A stretch of 64,000 nt of DNA from Streptomyces sp. NBC_00285 (GTDB lineage: Bacteria; Actinomycetota; Actinomycetes; Streptomycetales; Streptomycetaceae), in assembly GCF_036174265.1 (NCBI RefSeq), contig NZ_CP108055.1, positions 7,936,001 to 8,000,000 on the forward strand, read 5' to 3'. Below are positions 50,812 to 61,727 of this stretch, in pieces. A model generated the notes under the pieces. It worked only from the letters and a program-made list of their open reading frames with translations, was not told the origin of the DNA and ran no database searches. The position numbers and the translations under genes were made by a program. Each line of letters begins with the position of its first letter. The first letter of the stretch is position 1.

Positions 50812-52860
50812 GTGTCCAAACTGACCGACGTGCCCAAACGCATCCTGATCGGGCGCGCACTGCGCAGTGACCGGCTCGGGGAAACGCTCCTGCCGAAGCG
50901 CATCGCCCTACCCGTGTTCGCCTCCGACCCGCTGTCCTCCGTGGCGTACGCGCCCGGCGAGGTGCTGTTGGTCCTGTCCATCGCGGGTGTGTCGGCGTAC
51001 CACTTCAGCCCCTGGATCGCCGTGGCGGTCGTCGTGCTGATGTTCACGGTGGTCGCCTCCTACCGGCAGAACGTGCACGCGTACCCGAGCGGCGGCGGCG
51101 ACTACGAGGTGGCCAATACCAACCTCGGTCCCAAGGCGGGCCTCACGGTCGCCAGCGCCCTGCTCGTCGACTACGTCCTCACGGTGGCCGTGTCCATCGC
51201 CTCCGGCATCGAGAACCTCGGCTCGGCGGTGCCCTTCGTCGTCCAGCACAAGGTGCTGTGCGCGATCGCCGTGATCATCCTGCTCACGCTGATGAACCTG
51301 CGCGGCATGAAGGAGTCCGGCTCGCTGTTCGCGATCCCGACGTACGTCTTCGTCACGGGCGTCTTCATCATGATCGCGTGGGGTGCGTTCCGCGGCATGG
51401 TGCTCGGCGACACCATGCGGGCACCGACGGCGGACTACCACATCAGGGCCGAGCACCAGGGCCTGGCCGGATTCGCCCTTGTCTTCCTGCTGCTGCGCGC
51501 CTTCTCCTCCGGCTGCGCGGCGCTCACCGGCGTCGAGGCCATCTCCAACGGCGTACCGGCCTTCCGAAAGCCCAAGTCGAAGAACGCGGCGACCACGCTC
51601 GCGATGATGGGTCTGCTGGCCGTCACCATGTTCTGCGGGATCATCGCGCTGGCCATGGTGACCAAGGTCCGCATGGCGGAGAACCCGGCCGCCGACCTGA
51701 TCCACAACGGCGTCGCCATCGGCTCCGGCTATGTGCAGAACCCGGTGATCTCCCAGGTCGCCGAGGCCGTCTTCGGCAAGGGCAGCTTCCTGTTCATCGT
51801 GCTGGCCGCGGCCACCGCGCTGGTGCTGTTCCTCGCCGCGAACACCGCCTACAACGGCTTCCCGCTGCTCGGCTCGATCCTCGCCCAGGACCGCTACCTG
51901 CCACGCCAGCTGCACACCCGCGGCGACCGCCTCGCCTTCTCCAACGGCATCGTGCTGCTGGCCGGCGCGGCCGGACTCCTGGTGTGGATCTACGGCGCCG
52001 ACTCGACCCGGCTGATCCAGCTCTACATCGTCGGCGTGTTCGTGTCCTTCACGCTGAGCCAGACCGGCATGGTCCGGCACTGGAACCGTCACCTGGCCAC
52101 CGAGAAGGACGCCGCGAAGCGCAGCCGCATGATCCGCTCCCGCGCGATCAACGCCTTCGGCGCCTTCTTCACCGGGCTCGTCCTGGTGGTCGTCCTCGTC
52201 ACCAAGTTCACGCACGGCGCCTGGGTGGCCCTGCTCGGCATGTGCATCTTCTACGCGACGATGACGGCGATCCGTAAGCACTACGACCGGGTCGCCGAGG
52301 AGATCGCCGCCCCGGAGGGCCCGAGCGACGACAGCCTGCGGCCGTCCCGGGTCCACTCCGTCGTGCTGATCTCCAAGATCCACCGCCCGGCTCTGCGGGC
52401 CCTCGCCTACGCCAAGCTGATGCGCTCCGACAGCCTGGAGGCGCTCAGCGTCAACGTGGACCCGGCCGAGACCAAGGCGCTGCGCGAGGAGTGGGAAGCG
52501 CGCGGGATCACCGTGCCGCTGAAGGTGCTCGACTCGCCGTACCGCGAGATCACGCGGCCGATCATCGACTACGTGAAGGGGCTCCGGAAGGAGTCGCCGC
52601 GCGACGTGGTGTCCGTGATCATCCCCGAGTACGTGGTCGGCCACTGGTACGAGGCCCTGCTGCACAACCAGAGCGCTCTCAGGCTCAAGGGCCGACTGCT
52701 GTTCACACCGGGGGTCATGGTGACCTCGGTGCCCTACCAGCTGCAGTCCTCCGAGGCGGCGCGGAACCGGGCCCGCAAGCGGCAGGAGTGGAACGCGCCG
52801 GGTGCGGTGCGGCGCGGTCCGGCTGTGGACAGGGCGAAGGAGCAGTCGGCGCCGAAGTAG
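50812..52860 (+). CDS. KimA-type potassium importer (KUP/APC superfamily)
   Basis: A 682-residue membrane protein with 12 predicted helices and a cytosolic C-terminal domain (about 490-660). It follows B. subtilis KimA closely as I recall it: SDPLSSVAY, SYRQNVHAYPSGGGDYEV, LLVDYVLTVAVS, RAFSSGCAALTGVEAISN and GVFVSFTLSQTG. The KimA potassium-site residues D36, Y43, D117 and Y118 correspond to D39, Y46, D120 and Y121 here with identical spacing. KimA takes up potassium with protons and is inhibited by c-di-AMP. Annotation pipelines usually call it an amino-acid permease. The neighbouring TrkA pair and kdpDE support a potassium role. A disordered basic tail ends the protein. Confidence 0.85.
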   Translation: MSKLTDVPKRILIGRALRSDRLGETLLPKRIALPVFASDPLSSVAYAPGEVLLVLSIAGVSAYHFSPWIAVAVVVLMFTVVASYRQNVHAYPSGGGDYEVANTNLGPKAGLTVASALLVDYVLTVAVSIASGIENLGSAVPFVVQHKVLCAIAVIILLTLMNLRGMKESGSLFAIPTYVFVTGVFIMIAWGAFRGMVLGDTMRAPTADYHIRAEHQGLAGFALVFLLLRAFSSGCAALTGVEAISNGVPAFRKPKSKNAATTLAMMGLLAVTMFCGIIALAMVTKVRMAENPAADLIHNGVAIGSGYVQNPVISQVAEAVFGKGSFLFIVLAAATALVLFLAANTAYNGFPLLGSILAQDRYLPRQLHTRGDRLAFSNGIVLLAGAAGLLVWIYGADSTRLIQLYIVGVFVSFTLSQTGMVRHWNRHLATEKDAAKRSRMIRSRAINAFGAFFTGLVLVVVLVTKFTHGAWVALLGMCIFYATMTAIRKHYDRVAEEIAAPEGPSDDSLRPSRVHSVVLISKIHRPALRALAYAKLMRSDSLEALSVNVDPAETKALREEWEARGITVPLKVLDSPYREITRPIIDYVKGLRKESPRDVVSVIIPEYVVGHWYEALLHNQSALRLKGRLLFTPGVMVTSVPYQLQSSEAARNRARKRQEWNAPGAVRRGPAVDRAKEQSAPK

Positions 52861-52938
52861 ACTGGATGGCTGTCGTCCCGGCCGGTCTCCTTTCGAGCCC
52901 GGCCGTTTTCCCCCTTGACGTTGTGGAGTCACCCCGCC

Positions 52939-54267
52939 ATGCAGGCAGAACCGAAGAAATCACTGGTGGGGGTCGACTACGAGGTCGAGGTGGGGCCGGT
53001 CGCCCACGGCGGGCACTGCATCGCCCGTACGGTCGACGGTCAGGTGCTGTTCGTCCGGCACACGCTGCCCGGCGAGCGGATCGTGGCCCGCGTCACCGAG
53101 GGCGAGGAAGGCGCGCGCTTCCTGCGTGCGGACGCTGTGGAGATCCTTGAGCCCTCCAAGGACCGGATCGAGGCGCCCTGCCCCTACGCCGGTCCCGGCC
53201 GCTGCGGCGGCTGCGACTGGCAGCACGCCAAGCCGGGCGCGCAGCGGCGTCTGAAGGGCGAGGTCGTCGCCGAGCAGTTGCAGCGGCTCGCGGGCCTCAC
53301 CCCCGAGGAGGCCGGCTGGGACGGCACCGTGATGCCGGCCGAGGGCGACAAGCTGCCCGCGGGCGAGGTGCCGCAGTGGCGCACGCGCGTGCAGTACGCG
53401 GTGGACGCCGACGGCAACGCCGGTCTGCGCCGCCACCGCTCGCACGACGTCGAGCCGATCGAGCGCTGCATGATCGCCGCGCAGGGCGTGAGCGAGCTCG
53501 GCATCGAGGAGCGCGACTGGTCCGGAATGACCTCGGTGGAGGCGATCGCCGCCACGGGCTCGCAGGACCGCATGGTCATCCTGGAGCCCCGCCCCGGCGC
53601 CCGCCTTCCCCTCGTCGAACTCGACAAGCCCGTCTCCGTCATGCGCGTCGAGGAGCACGACGGCGGCATCCACCGCGTCCACGGCCGCGCCTTCGTGCGC
53701 GAGCGGGCCGACGGCCGCACCCACCGGGTGGGCAGCGGCGGCTTCTGGCAGGTCCACCCGCAGGCGGCCGACACCCTGGTGAAGGCGGTCATGCAGGGCC
53801 TGCTGCCCCGCAAGGGCGACATGGCCCTCGACCTGTACTGCGGCGTCGGCCTCTTCGCGGGCGCCCTCGCCGACCGCCTCGGCGACCAGGGCGCGGTGCT
53901 CGGCATCGAGTCCGGCAAGCGCGCGGTCGAGGACGCCCGGCACAACCTCGCCGGCTTCGACCGCGTCCGCATCGAGCAGGGCAAGGTGGAGTCCGCCCTG
54001 CCGCGCACGGGCATCACCGAGGTCGACCTCATCGTCCTGGACCCGCCCCGGGCGGGCGCCGGCCGCAAGACGGTCGAGCACATGGCGTCGCTGGGCGCGC
54101 GCAAGATCGCGTACGTCGCCTGCGATCCGGCCGCCCTGGCGCGGGACCTCGGGTACTTCAAGGAGGGCGGGTACCGGGTGCGGACGCTCAGGGTGTTCGA
54201 CCTGTTCCCGATGACGCATCACATGGAGTGTGTGGCGATTCTGGAGCCGGTGGCGAAGGGCTCCTGA
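52939..54267 (+). CDS. TRAM-domain 23S rRNA/tRNA uracil-C5 methyltransferase (TrmA/RlmD family)
   Basis: A 442-residue class I SAM-dependent RNA methyltransferase. An N-terminal TRAM domain (about 8-65) is followed by an Fe-S site (CPYAGPGRCGGCDW), SAM motif LDLYCGVGLFAG, LDPPRAGAGRK and catalytic cysteine in VACDPAAL; it ends with the family VFDLFPMTHHMECV motif. It methylates uridine in rRNA or tRNA. ATG 52939 has GGAG ten bases upstream; a TTG at 52915 is an alternative. A relic of the same C-terminus lies 20 bases after the stop. Confidence 0.9.
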   Translation: MQAEPKKSLVGVDYEVEVGPVAHGGHCIARTVDGQVLFVRHTLPGERIVARVTEGEEGARFLRADAVEILEPSKDRIEAPCPYAGPGRCGGCDWQHAKPGAQRRLKGEVVAEQLQRLAGLTPEEAGWDGTVMPAEGDKLPAGEVPQWRTRVQYAVDADGNAGLRRHRSHDVEPIERCMIAAQGVSELGIEERDWSGMTSVEAIAATGSQDRMVILEPRPGARLPLVELDKPVSVMRVEEHDGGIHRVHGRAFVRERADGRTHRVGSGGFWQVHPQAADTLVKAVMQGLLPRKGDMALDLYCGVGLFAGALADRLGDQGAVLGIESGKRAVEDARHNLAGFDRVRIEQGKVESALPRTGITEVDLIVLDPPRAGAGRKTVEHMASLGARKIAYVACDPAALARDLGYFKEGGYRVRTLRVFDLFPMTHHMECVAILEPVAKGS

Positions 54268-54622
54268 TCTGTGGTTCCGTCGATGGCCGGGCAGTTCGAC
54301 CTGTTTCCCGTCAGCCATCAGGTGGAGTGGGTCGGCTGCTTGTCTCAGGTGTTTGAGCTGCGGACATCGGCCTGCCGCGGCCGTCGGCGCGGCTCGGTAG
54401 GGACGAGTGGGCCACGCTGGGTGCGGTGCGCGAGATGAAGCGGGTTCGTTACGCCGACAGGCCCGGTGCGGCCCGCTGAGAGCCGGTGCAGCGAAGTCCG
54501 CACCGGCGAACCCGCCGTTCGCCCCGCACATTCACCGCACCGCTCGACGGCCTCGCGGAACAGGGGTTGACGCGGCACTTCGGGCGTTGGACTCCGGAAG
54601 CCGTCTCCCGACGCGCGGGTTG
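54268..54622. other. Intergenic region with a methyltransferase-tail relic
   Basis: About 355 bases. The first third holds the relic described separately. Next comes a coding-like stretch, GRDEWATLGAVREMKRVRYA, ending in TGA at about 54479, that I cannot assign. The rest shows no feature. Confidence 0.4.
54283..54342 (+). pseudogene. Relic of a second TrmA-type methyltransferase C-terminus
   Basis: The frame from ATG 54283 reads AGQFDLFPVSHQVEWVGCL, which parallels the VFDLFPMTHHMECVAIL terminus of the methyltransferase ending at 54267, and the DNA is also similar. Nothing upstream encodes the rest of an enzyme, so it is a duplicated or leftover 3' end. Confidence 0.6.
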
Positions 54623-55780
54623 TCAGACGGTGGCGGTCGGCGGGGTCCATCGGTGGCTGCGAGGCACCGTGCCGGAGAGGCCGTAGTCCTTCTTGAGGCT
54701 TTCGGGGATGGCGTAGTGCATGACGCGTCCTCGGGTGAGGGAGGAGAGTTCGAGGACCGTGGTGAGGTGGCCGAGGCGGTCCAGGGCCCAGGCGCCGAGC
54801 GGGGAGCGGTCCTCGATGGTCTCCAGGACGCCGAGCAGATGGGGCACGGCCTTGACGACGGTGTCCCAGGACGTGCGCGGTACGTCGAGCCAGTCGGCGC
54901 AGGTGTCGCCGATGAGGTGGCGGATGAGGGCGGAGACGATCGGGTCGAAGAAGGTGCCGGGCACCACGTCCTCGTAGAGGTCGATCAGCTGCCGGGTCAG
55001 ATGGGTGCCCTCGTCGGAGGGGCCCATGTGGCGGACCATGTACAGGTCGAGGAACTGGCGGGCTTCGTCGAGGGTTCGGGGGACGGCCTCCTGGTCGACG
55101 CCGAGCATGGCGCCCACGACGCGCCACGCGTAGAAGTAGGACTCCGCTCCCTCGGTCGACATGTGGATGCCCAGGCGGTGCAGGCTGTCCAGGACGAGCA
55201 GGGAGAAGAACATCTGCCCGCCGATCATGTCCTCCTGGCAGATCGGCGTCCCGTGGTCGGCGGTGTCCCAGCGGTTCTCGCGGGTGAGGTGGTGGCGGAT
55301 GGAGGCGTGCAGGAGACGGACCTTCTGGGCGGCCGGGATGAAACGGCTGCCGGCCTCGAAGGCGTCGGGCCGCATCAGGTGGACGGTGAACTGGCCGGTC
55401 TCCGCCATCCGCTTGGAGGGGTACTCCAGCCCGTGGGTGGCCGACAGCAGCTTCGCCACGCGCGGGACGAGGTAGCAGGCGGGCATGGCGGCGAAGGACA
55501 GCGCGGTGGAGATGTGCACGTTGTTGTCGATGAAGAACAACCGGGCCTTCTCCATCTCCGCCCAGTCCACCCAGGCGGGTGGGGTGGCGGTGACTTCGAG
55601 GTACTCGCGGGCGACGTCGGGCAGTCCGTCCGGGAGGGGTGCGACGGAGGTGGAGACGTAACGCATCAGGGTGTTGAACCTGCCCACCTCCCCGCGTGCG
55701 AAGAGCTCGGCGACGGTCGCGTCGGCGAGCTCGTCCCCGGCCTGTCGCAGGGCGTCCAGCGATGCGTCGGTGTAGGTCAT
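54623..55780 (-). CDS. MpaB-like / rubber-oxygenase-like protein (DUF2236)
   Basis: A 385-residue, mostly helical protein of the DUF2236 family, which contains latex-clearing protein Lcp and the fungal prenyl-cleaving oxygenase MpaB. The heme-pocket region is visible as KVRLLHASIRHHL and CQEDMIGGQMFFSLL, with VRHMGPSDEGTHL later. Lcp cleaves polyisoprene, and MpaB cuts a farnesyl chain. No signal or Tat peptide is present, so it is intracellular. ATG 55780 is preferred; a TTG at 55795 is possible. It is the last gene of a minus-strand operon with a prenyl diphosphate synthase. Confidence 0.82.
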   Translation of the reverse strand: MTYTDASLDALRQAGDELADATVAELFARGEVGRFNTLMRYVSTSVAPLPDGLPDVAREYLEVTATPPAWVDWAEMEKARLFFIDNNVHISTALSFAAMPACYLVPRVAKLLSATHGLEYPSKRMAETGQFTVHLMRPDAFEAGSRFIPAAQKVRLLHASIRHHLTRENRWDTADHGTPICQEDMIGGQMFFSLLVLDSLHRLGIHMSTEGAESYFYAWRVVGAMLGVDQEAVPRTLDEARQFLDLYMVRHMGPSDEGTHLTRQLIDLYEDVVPGTFFDPIVSALIRHLIGDTCADWLDVPRTSWDTVVKAVPHLLGVLETIEDRSPLGAWALDRLGHLTTVLELSSLTRGRVMHYAIPESLKKDYGLSGTVPRSHRWTPPTATV

Positions 55781-55874
55781 GGCAGGGTCTCTCAACTTCC
55801 TCGGGAGCGTCCACGGCGGACGGAAGGGGCGGTCGCCCGGGACGGCGTGGGCTCGCGCCGCCCCGATGCGAGGG

Positions 55875-56927
55875 TCAGGACAGGCGTACGGCCGCGGAAT
55901 GTGCCAGCGCGGTCAGTCCGTTGGCGGCGTGCGTCGGCAGATCCAGTTCGTGGAGGGCGCCGAGGGCTTCCTCGACCCGTGCCCGGATCATGCCCTCGAC
56001 GCGGTCGGGTGCCCCGAGCCGGCGCATCACCTCGCGCACCGCGTCCAGCCCCTTCCCGTCCGGATCGTCCCGGCCGAGCAGCGTGTGCAGCGACTCCCGC
56101 TCTCCGTCGTCGGCGAGACGCCATGTCTCCGCCAGGAGCGCGGTGGGCCGGCGCCCGCGCACATCGTCGGCATTGGCCTTGCCGGTGTGCCCGGGGTCTC
56201 CGAAAAGCCCGAGCAGGTCGTCGCGGAGCTGGAACGCCTCGCCCAGGGGCAACCCGTACGCGGAGTAGCCCTCGCGGAGCCGCGCGCCCGCACCGGCCAG
56301 CGCCCCACCGATCAACAGGGGCTGTTCCACGGTGTACTTGGCGGTCTTGTACCGGATCACCTTCAGTGACGTCTCCGTGTCCGGCTCGGCCCCGGTACGC
56401 AGGATCTCCAGGCATTCGCCGGCGATCAGCTCACGCGCCATCACCGCCCACAACGGGCGGGCGCGGACGAGATACGCGGCGGGCAGACCGCTGGTGGCGA
56501 ACAACTGCCCGGCGAGCGCCATCAACAGGTCCCCCACCAGCATCGCCAGCGACCGCGCGGCGGCATCGGCGTCCGGACGAACTCCTACGGCCGCACGCAG
56601 GGCGACGTGGGCGGTGGGCCGCCCGTGCCGCAGCGCGCTGTCGTCGATGAGGTCGTCGTGCACGATCGCGGCGGCGTGCACCAGCTCCATCGAGGCCGCC
56701 GCCCGCACCAGCGTGTCGCTGTCCGGCTGCCCCACCGCACGCCATCCCCAGTAACAGAACGCCGCCCGCAGCCGCTTGCCGTCCACGACCGCCGCCTCCA
56801 ACCTCTCGGCGACCGCGCCGAGCGTGGGATCGACCGCGGCGAACTCGTCGGCCTCCCGGGTGACGAATTCCCGCAGCACCTCGTCCACGCGGGCCTTGAA
56901 GGCGTCCGGCTCCCACCGGTCAGCCAC
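55875..56927 (-). CDS. Polyprenyl (geranylgeranyl/farnesyl-type) diphosphate synthase
   Basis: A 350-residue class 1 isoprenoid synthase. The first aspartate-rich motif is HDDLIDDSALRHG with K-R (GKRLRAAF) before it; the second is FQLRDDLLGLFGD. It joins isopentenyl diphosphate to an allylic diphosphate in the cytosol. Residues before the first DDxxD (AAASMELVHAAAIVHDD) set the chain length; the bulky pattern is not diagnostic by eye. GTG 56927 overlaps the end of the small upstream gene by eight bases. Confidence 0.88.
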   Translation of the reverse strand: MADRWEPDAFKARVDEVLREFVTREADEFAAVDPTLGAVAERLEAAVVDGKRLRAAFCYWGWRAVGQPDSDTLVRAAASMELVHAAAIVHDDLIDDSALRHGRPTAHVALRAAVGVRPDADAAARSLAMLVGDLLMALAGQLFATSGLPAAYLVRARPLWAVMARELIAGECLEILRTGAEPDTETSLKVIRYKTAKYTVEQPLLIGGALAGAGARLREGYSAYGLPLGEAFQLRDDLLGLFGDPGHTGKANADDVRGRRPTALLAETWRLADDGERESLHTLLGRDDPDGKGLDAVREVMRRLGAPDRVEGMIRARVEEALGALHELDLPTHAANGLTALAHSAAVRLS

Positions 56928-57198
56928 CGCCGGCGGCCTTCCGGGCCAGGGCGCGCCGGGCGAGGATCTCCAGGTGGGCCGGGGGCACGGCCGCGTACCG
57001 GTCCAGCACCAGACGCCCGCGTGCCACGAGCTCGTGCTCGGCCTCCGCCGCAAGCTCCTCGGCGTCCGACCGGCGCAGCAGTCCCCGCACGGTCCCCAGG
57101 GCCGAACCCACCGTGCTCACCGCAAGGTCGGCCAGCCCGGCGGCCAGCAGCAGCGCCTGACCCTCCGGGCCGCCGCGCCGTCCCGCTTCCTGCGTCAC
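56920..57198 (-). CDS. Small helical protein coupled to the prenyl synthase
   Basis: A 92-residue protein. An amphipathic Ala/Leu/Gly helix (about 15-45, LLLAAGLADLAVSTVGSALG) is followed by an acidic helix and a basic Ala-rich tail. I do not recognise a family. The overlap with the synthase start and the GAGGGGG ribosome site at GTG 57198 support expression. It may anchor the enzyme to the membrane or carry a hydrophobic intermediate; both are speculation. Confidence 0.65.
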   Translation of the reverse strand: MTQEAGRRGGPEGQALLLAAGLADLAVSTVGSALGTVRGLLRRSDAEELAAEAEHELVARGRLVLDRYAAVPPAHLEILARRALARKAAGGG

Positions 57199-57598
57199 GC
57201 CATCCCCCTCATCCGTCGTGCGTCCGGGCAGCCCCGGGCGCACACCGTCGTTCCGAGCATGGCGTCCTGCCGGGTGCGGCAGCGGAAGAACTCACGATCG
57301 AGTGATCCAACCGCTCGACCGTACGGATCACAGCTGGAGCGAGGGCAGTTGACGAGGGAGTCCGGGATGCCGTCCCGTCCCGAGTGCCGTGACGCTCGTT
57401 CCATGCCCAGGGCGCCGACGACGTCACCGGTGCCCGGCCGCACGGAGGCACCTCCCGCAGTCGGCGGCCGTGGCCCCCAAGAACCCGGCGACTTCCGCAG
57501 GAAACGGCTCTGACCTGCCGATTTCCGTCGACTGTGCGGGGTGGCATGATTCCGATGCAGCACTGTACGGAGCCAACTGACCCCGGGAGGTCGGCAGC
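57199..57598. other. Divergent promoter region (prenyl operon / aminotransferase)
   Basis: About 400 bases. A TTGACG at 57347-57352 on the plus strand is a possible -35 box, and AT-richer DNA at 57290-57320 could hold the minus-strand promoter. No gene is supported. Confidence 0.35.
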
Positions 57599-58774
57599 AT
57601 GAGGATCTCGCGGCGAGCCGAGTCCGTCGCACCCTTCTACGCCATGGAGTTCGGCAAGCACGCCGCCGCGCTGGAGGCCGAGGGGCGGCACGTCGTCAAA
57701 CTCAGTCTCGGGGAACCGGACTTCGGGGCGCCGCCGGCGGTGCTGGACGCGATGCGGGACGTCGTGGGCAGCAGGCCGATGAGTTACACGGGGGCGCTCG
57801 GGCTGCCGGAGCTGCGGCAGGCGATCGCGCGCTTCTACGGCGAGCAGCACCACGTCGACGTCGACCCCGGCCGGGTTGTCGTGACCGCCGGGGCCTCGGC
57901 CGCGCTGGTGCTGGGCGCCGCCGCCCTCGTGGACCCGGGCGACGAGGTGCTCATCGCCGACCCCTCCTACCCCTGCAACCGGCAGATCGCCGAGAGCTTC
58001 GGCGCGCGGGTCACGCTCGTACCCACGAGCGCCGAGTCCCGGTACCAGTTGGACACCGGCTCCGTGCGGTCCTACTGGACGGACCGCACCCGCGGGATCA
58101 TGGTCGCCAGTCCCTCCAACCCGACCGGCACCTCGGTACCGGCCGACGAGCTGGCGGCGATCTGCGGCCTCGCCCGGGAGCGGGACGCGTGGCGGATCGT
58201 CGACGAGATCTACCTCGACCTCGGCGACCACGACGAGCACGGGCGGCCGCCGCGCAGTGTGCTGTCGTACGACGAGGAAGCCGTCGTCATCAACAGCTTC
58301 TCCAAGTACTTCGGGATGACCGGCTGGCGGCTGGGCTGGTGCGTGGTGCCCGAGGCGCTGGTGCCCGCGCTGGAGCGGCTGGCCCAGAACTACATGATCT
58401 GCGCCTCCACTCCCGCCCAGTACGCGGCACTCGCGTGCTTCACGCCCGAGTCGCTCGCCGTGTGCGAGGAGCGGCGGGCCGAGTTCGGGCGGCGGCGGGC
58501 GCTGGTCCTCGACGGGCTCGCGCAGATCGGGCTGCCGGTGCCGGTGCCGCCGGACGGGGCGTTCTACGTCTACTTCGACGTCAGCGGCACCGGGCTCACC
58601 TCGTGGGAGTTCTGCGAGCGGGCGCTGCAGGAGGCGCATGTCGCCCTCACCCCGGGGCGGGACTTCGGGACGGGCACCGCCGAGACGCATGTACGGCTGT
58701 CCTACGCCGCCTCGGCCGCCGAACTGCGCGAGGGGATCGCCCGGCTCGGGAAGTTCGTCACCACGCTCGTCTAG
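57599..58774 (+). CDS. Class I/II aminotransferase (PLP-dependent)
   Basis: A 391-residue fold-type I aminotransferase. PLP-binding elements are NPTG (SPSNPTGTSVP), the aspartate/tyrosine of VDEIYLDL, the Schiff-base lysine in NSFSKYFGMTGWRLGW and the C-terminal arginine in VRLSYA. It transfers amino groups between an amino acid and a 2-oxo acid; I cannot fix the substrate. GGGAGG precedes ATG 57599. It stands alone and ends in a strong terminator. Confidence 0.88.
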   Translation: MRISRRAESVAPFYAMEFGKHAAALEAEGRHVVKLSLGEPDFGAPPAVLDAMRDVVGSRPMSYTGALGLPELRQAIARFYGEQHHVDVDPGRVVVTAGASAALVLGAAALVDPGDEVLIADPSYPCNRQIAESFGARVTLVPTSAESRYQLDTGSVRSYWTDRTRGIMVASPSNPTGTSVPADELAAICGLARERDAWRIVDEIYLDLGDHDEHGRPPRSVLSYDEEAVVINSFSKYFGMTGWRLGWCVVPEALVPALERLAQNYMICASTPAQYAALACFTPESLAVCEERRAEFGRRRALVLDGLAQIGLPVPVPPDGAFYVYFDVSGTGLTSWEFCERALQEAHVALTPGRDFGTGTAETHVRLSYAASAAELREGIARLGKFVTTLV

Positions 58775-58780
58775 ACATGG

Positions 58781-58814
58781 CGCGGGGGCCGGTCCGTGTG
58801 GACCGGCCCCCGCG
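58781..58814. terminator. Bidirectional terminator
   Basis: A 15-base stem CGCGGGGGCCGGTCC / GGACCGGCCCCCGCG with loop GTGT, between the aminotransferase gene and katG. Confidence 0.9.
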
Positions 58815-58826
58815 TGGTTCAGGTGA

Positions 58827-61064
<2,238 letters not shown>

Positions 61065-61511
61065 TCAGGGTGCTGACGTAAGGGCGTGAGGGGTGCAGGC
61101 GGGGCACAGGCCCCAGTAGATGACCTCGGCCTCGTCGATCGAGAAGCCGCGGTCGTCCGAAGCTGTGAGACAGGGCGCGTGCCCGACGGCACAGTCGACG
61201 TCGACGACGGCCCCGCACGTGCGGCAGACCAGGTGATGGTGGTTGTCACCGACCCGCCCCTCGAACCGGGCCGGGCTGCCCGGCGGCTCGATGCGGCGCA
61301 CGAGACGCGCCGCGGTGAGCGAGTGCAGGGCCTCGTACACGGCCTGGAGGGATATGTGGCCGAGACGGTCGCGCACTCCCGTGGCGATCGCGTCGGCCGG
61401 GAGGTGGTCACCGGCCCGGACGGTCTCGAGCAGCGCGACGCGCGCGGCCGTCACCCGCAGGCCGGCACCGCGCAGCTCGTCCGCGGTGTTCGGAGGCTGG
61501 GGGGCGGTCAT
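61065..61511 (-). CDS. furA: Fur-family regulator FurA/CatR of katG
   Basis: A 148-residue repressor. The winged helix (about 1-80) has ISLQAVYEALHSL as recognition helix; the dimer domain carries DNHHHLVCRTC and CPAC metal sites. It is the redox- and metal-sensing repressor of its own operon with katG, as shown for FurS/CatR/FurA in Streptomyces. TAGGTT lies six bases before ATG 61511, so the mRNA is probably leaderless, as reported for furA homologs. Confidence 0.92.
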   Translation of the reverse strand: MTAPQPPNTADELRGAGLRVTAARVALLETVRAGDHLPADAIATGVRDRLGHISLQAVYEALHSLTAARLVRRIEPPGSPARFEGRVGDNHHHLVCRTCGAVVDVDCAVGHAPCLTASDDRGFSIDEAEVIYWGLCPACTPHALTSAP

Positions 61512-61539
61512 GCGCCCAACCTACCCCCATAAACACGAA

Positions 61540-61570
61540 TGGTTCAAGAAATGGAACCGTTCCAAATTTG
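61540..61570. promoter_or_regulatory. furA-katG operator/promoter region
   Basis: AT-rich DNA upstream of furA contains TGGAACCGTTCCA (61552-61564, perfect 6-1-6 dyad) and an overlapping GGTTC-N8-GAACC dyad. The position, just upstream of the leaderless promoter, suits the FurA autoregulatory site. It also lies in the divergent promoter region of the molybdoenzyme gene. Confidence 0.55.
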
Positions 61571-61727
61571 TGTCGGGTCGGATCGCGGCCCCGCAGGCGC
61601 TCACAAGCGTTCCTTGTCAGGTGTGCGGGCGGTGTAACTCCTGATGAACGGCTCGGGAGACATCTGCGTAATGGGTGTTTCGTACGGTCGACGGAGATCG
61701 AACCGGTTGAGCTCAGGAGGCGTGCCC

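Noticed and set aside
61660..61705. Possible GlnR box upstream of the nitrate-reductase-type gene
   Set aside because: GTAAT and GAAAC-like words are present but the gTnAC-N6-GaAAC spacing is not met on either strand.
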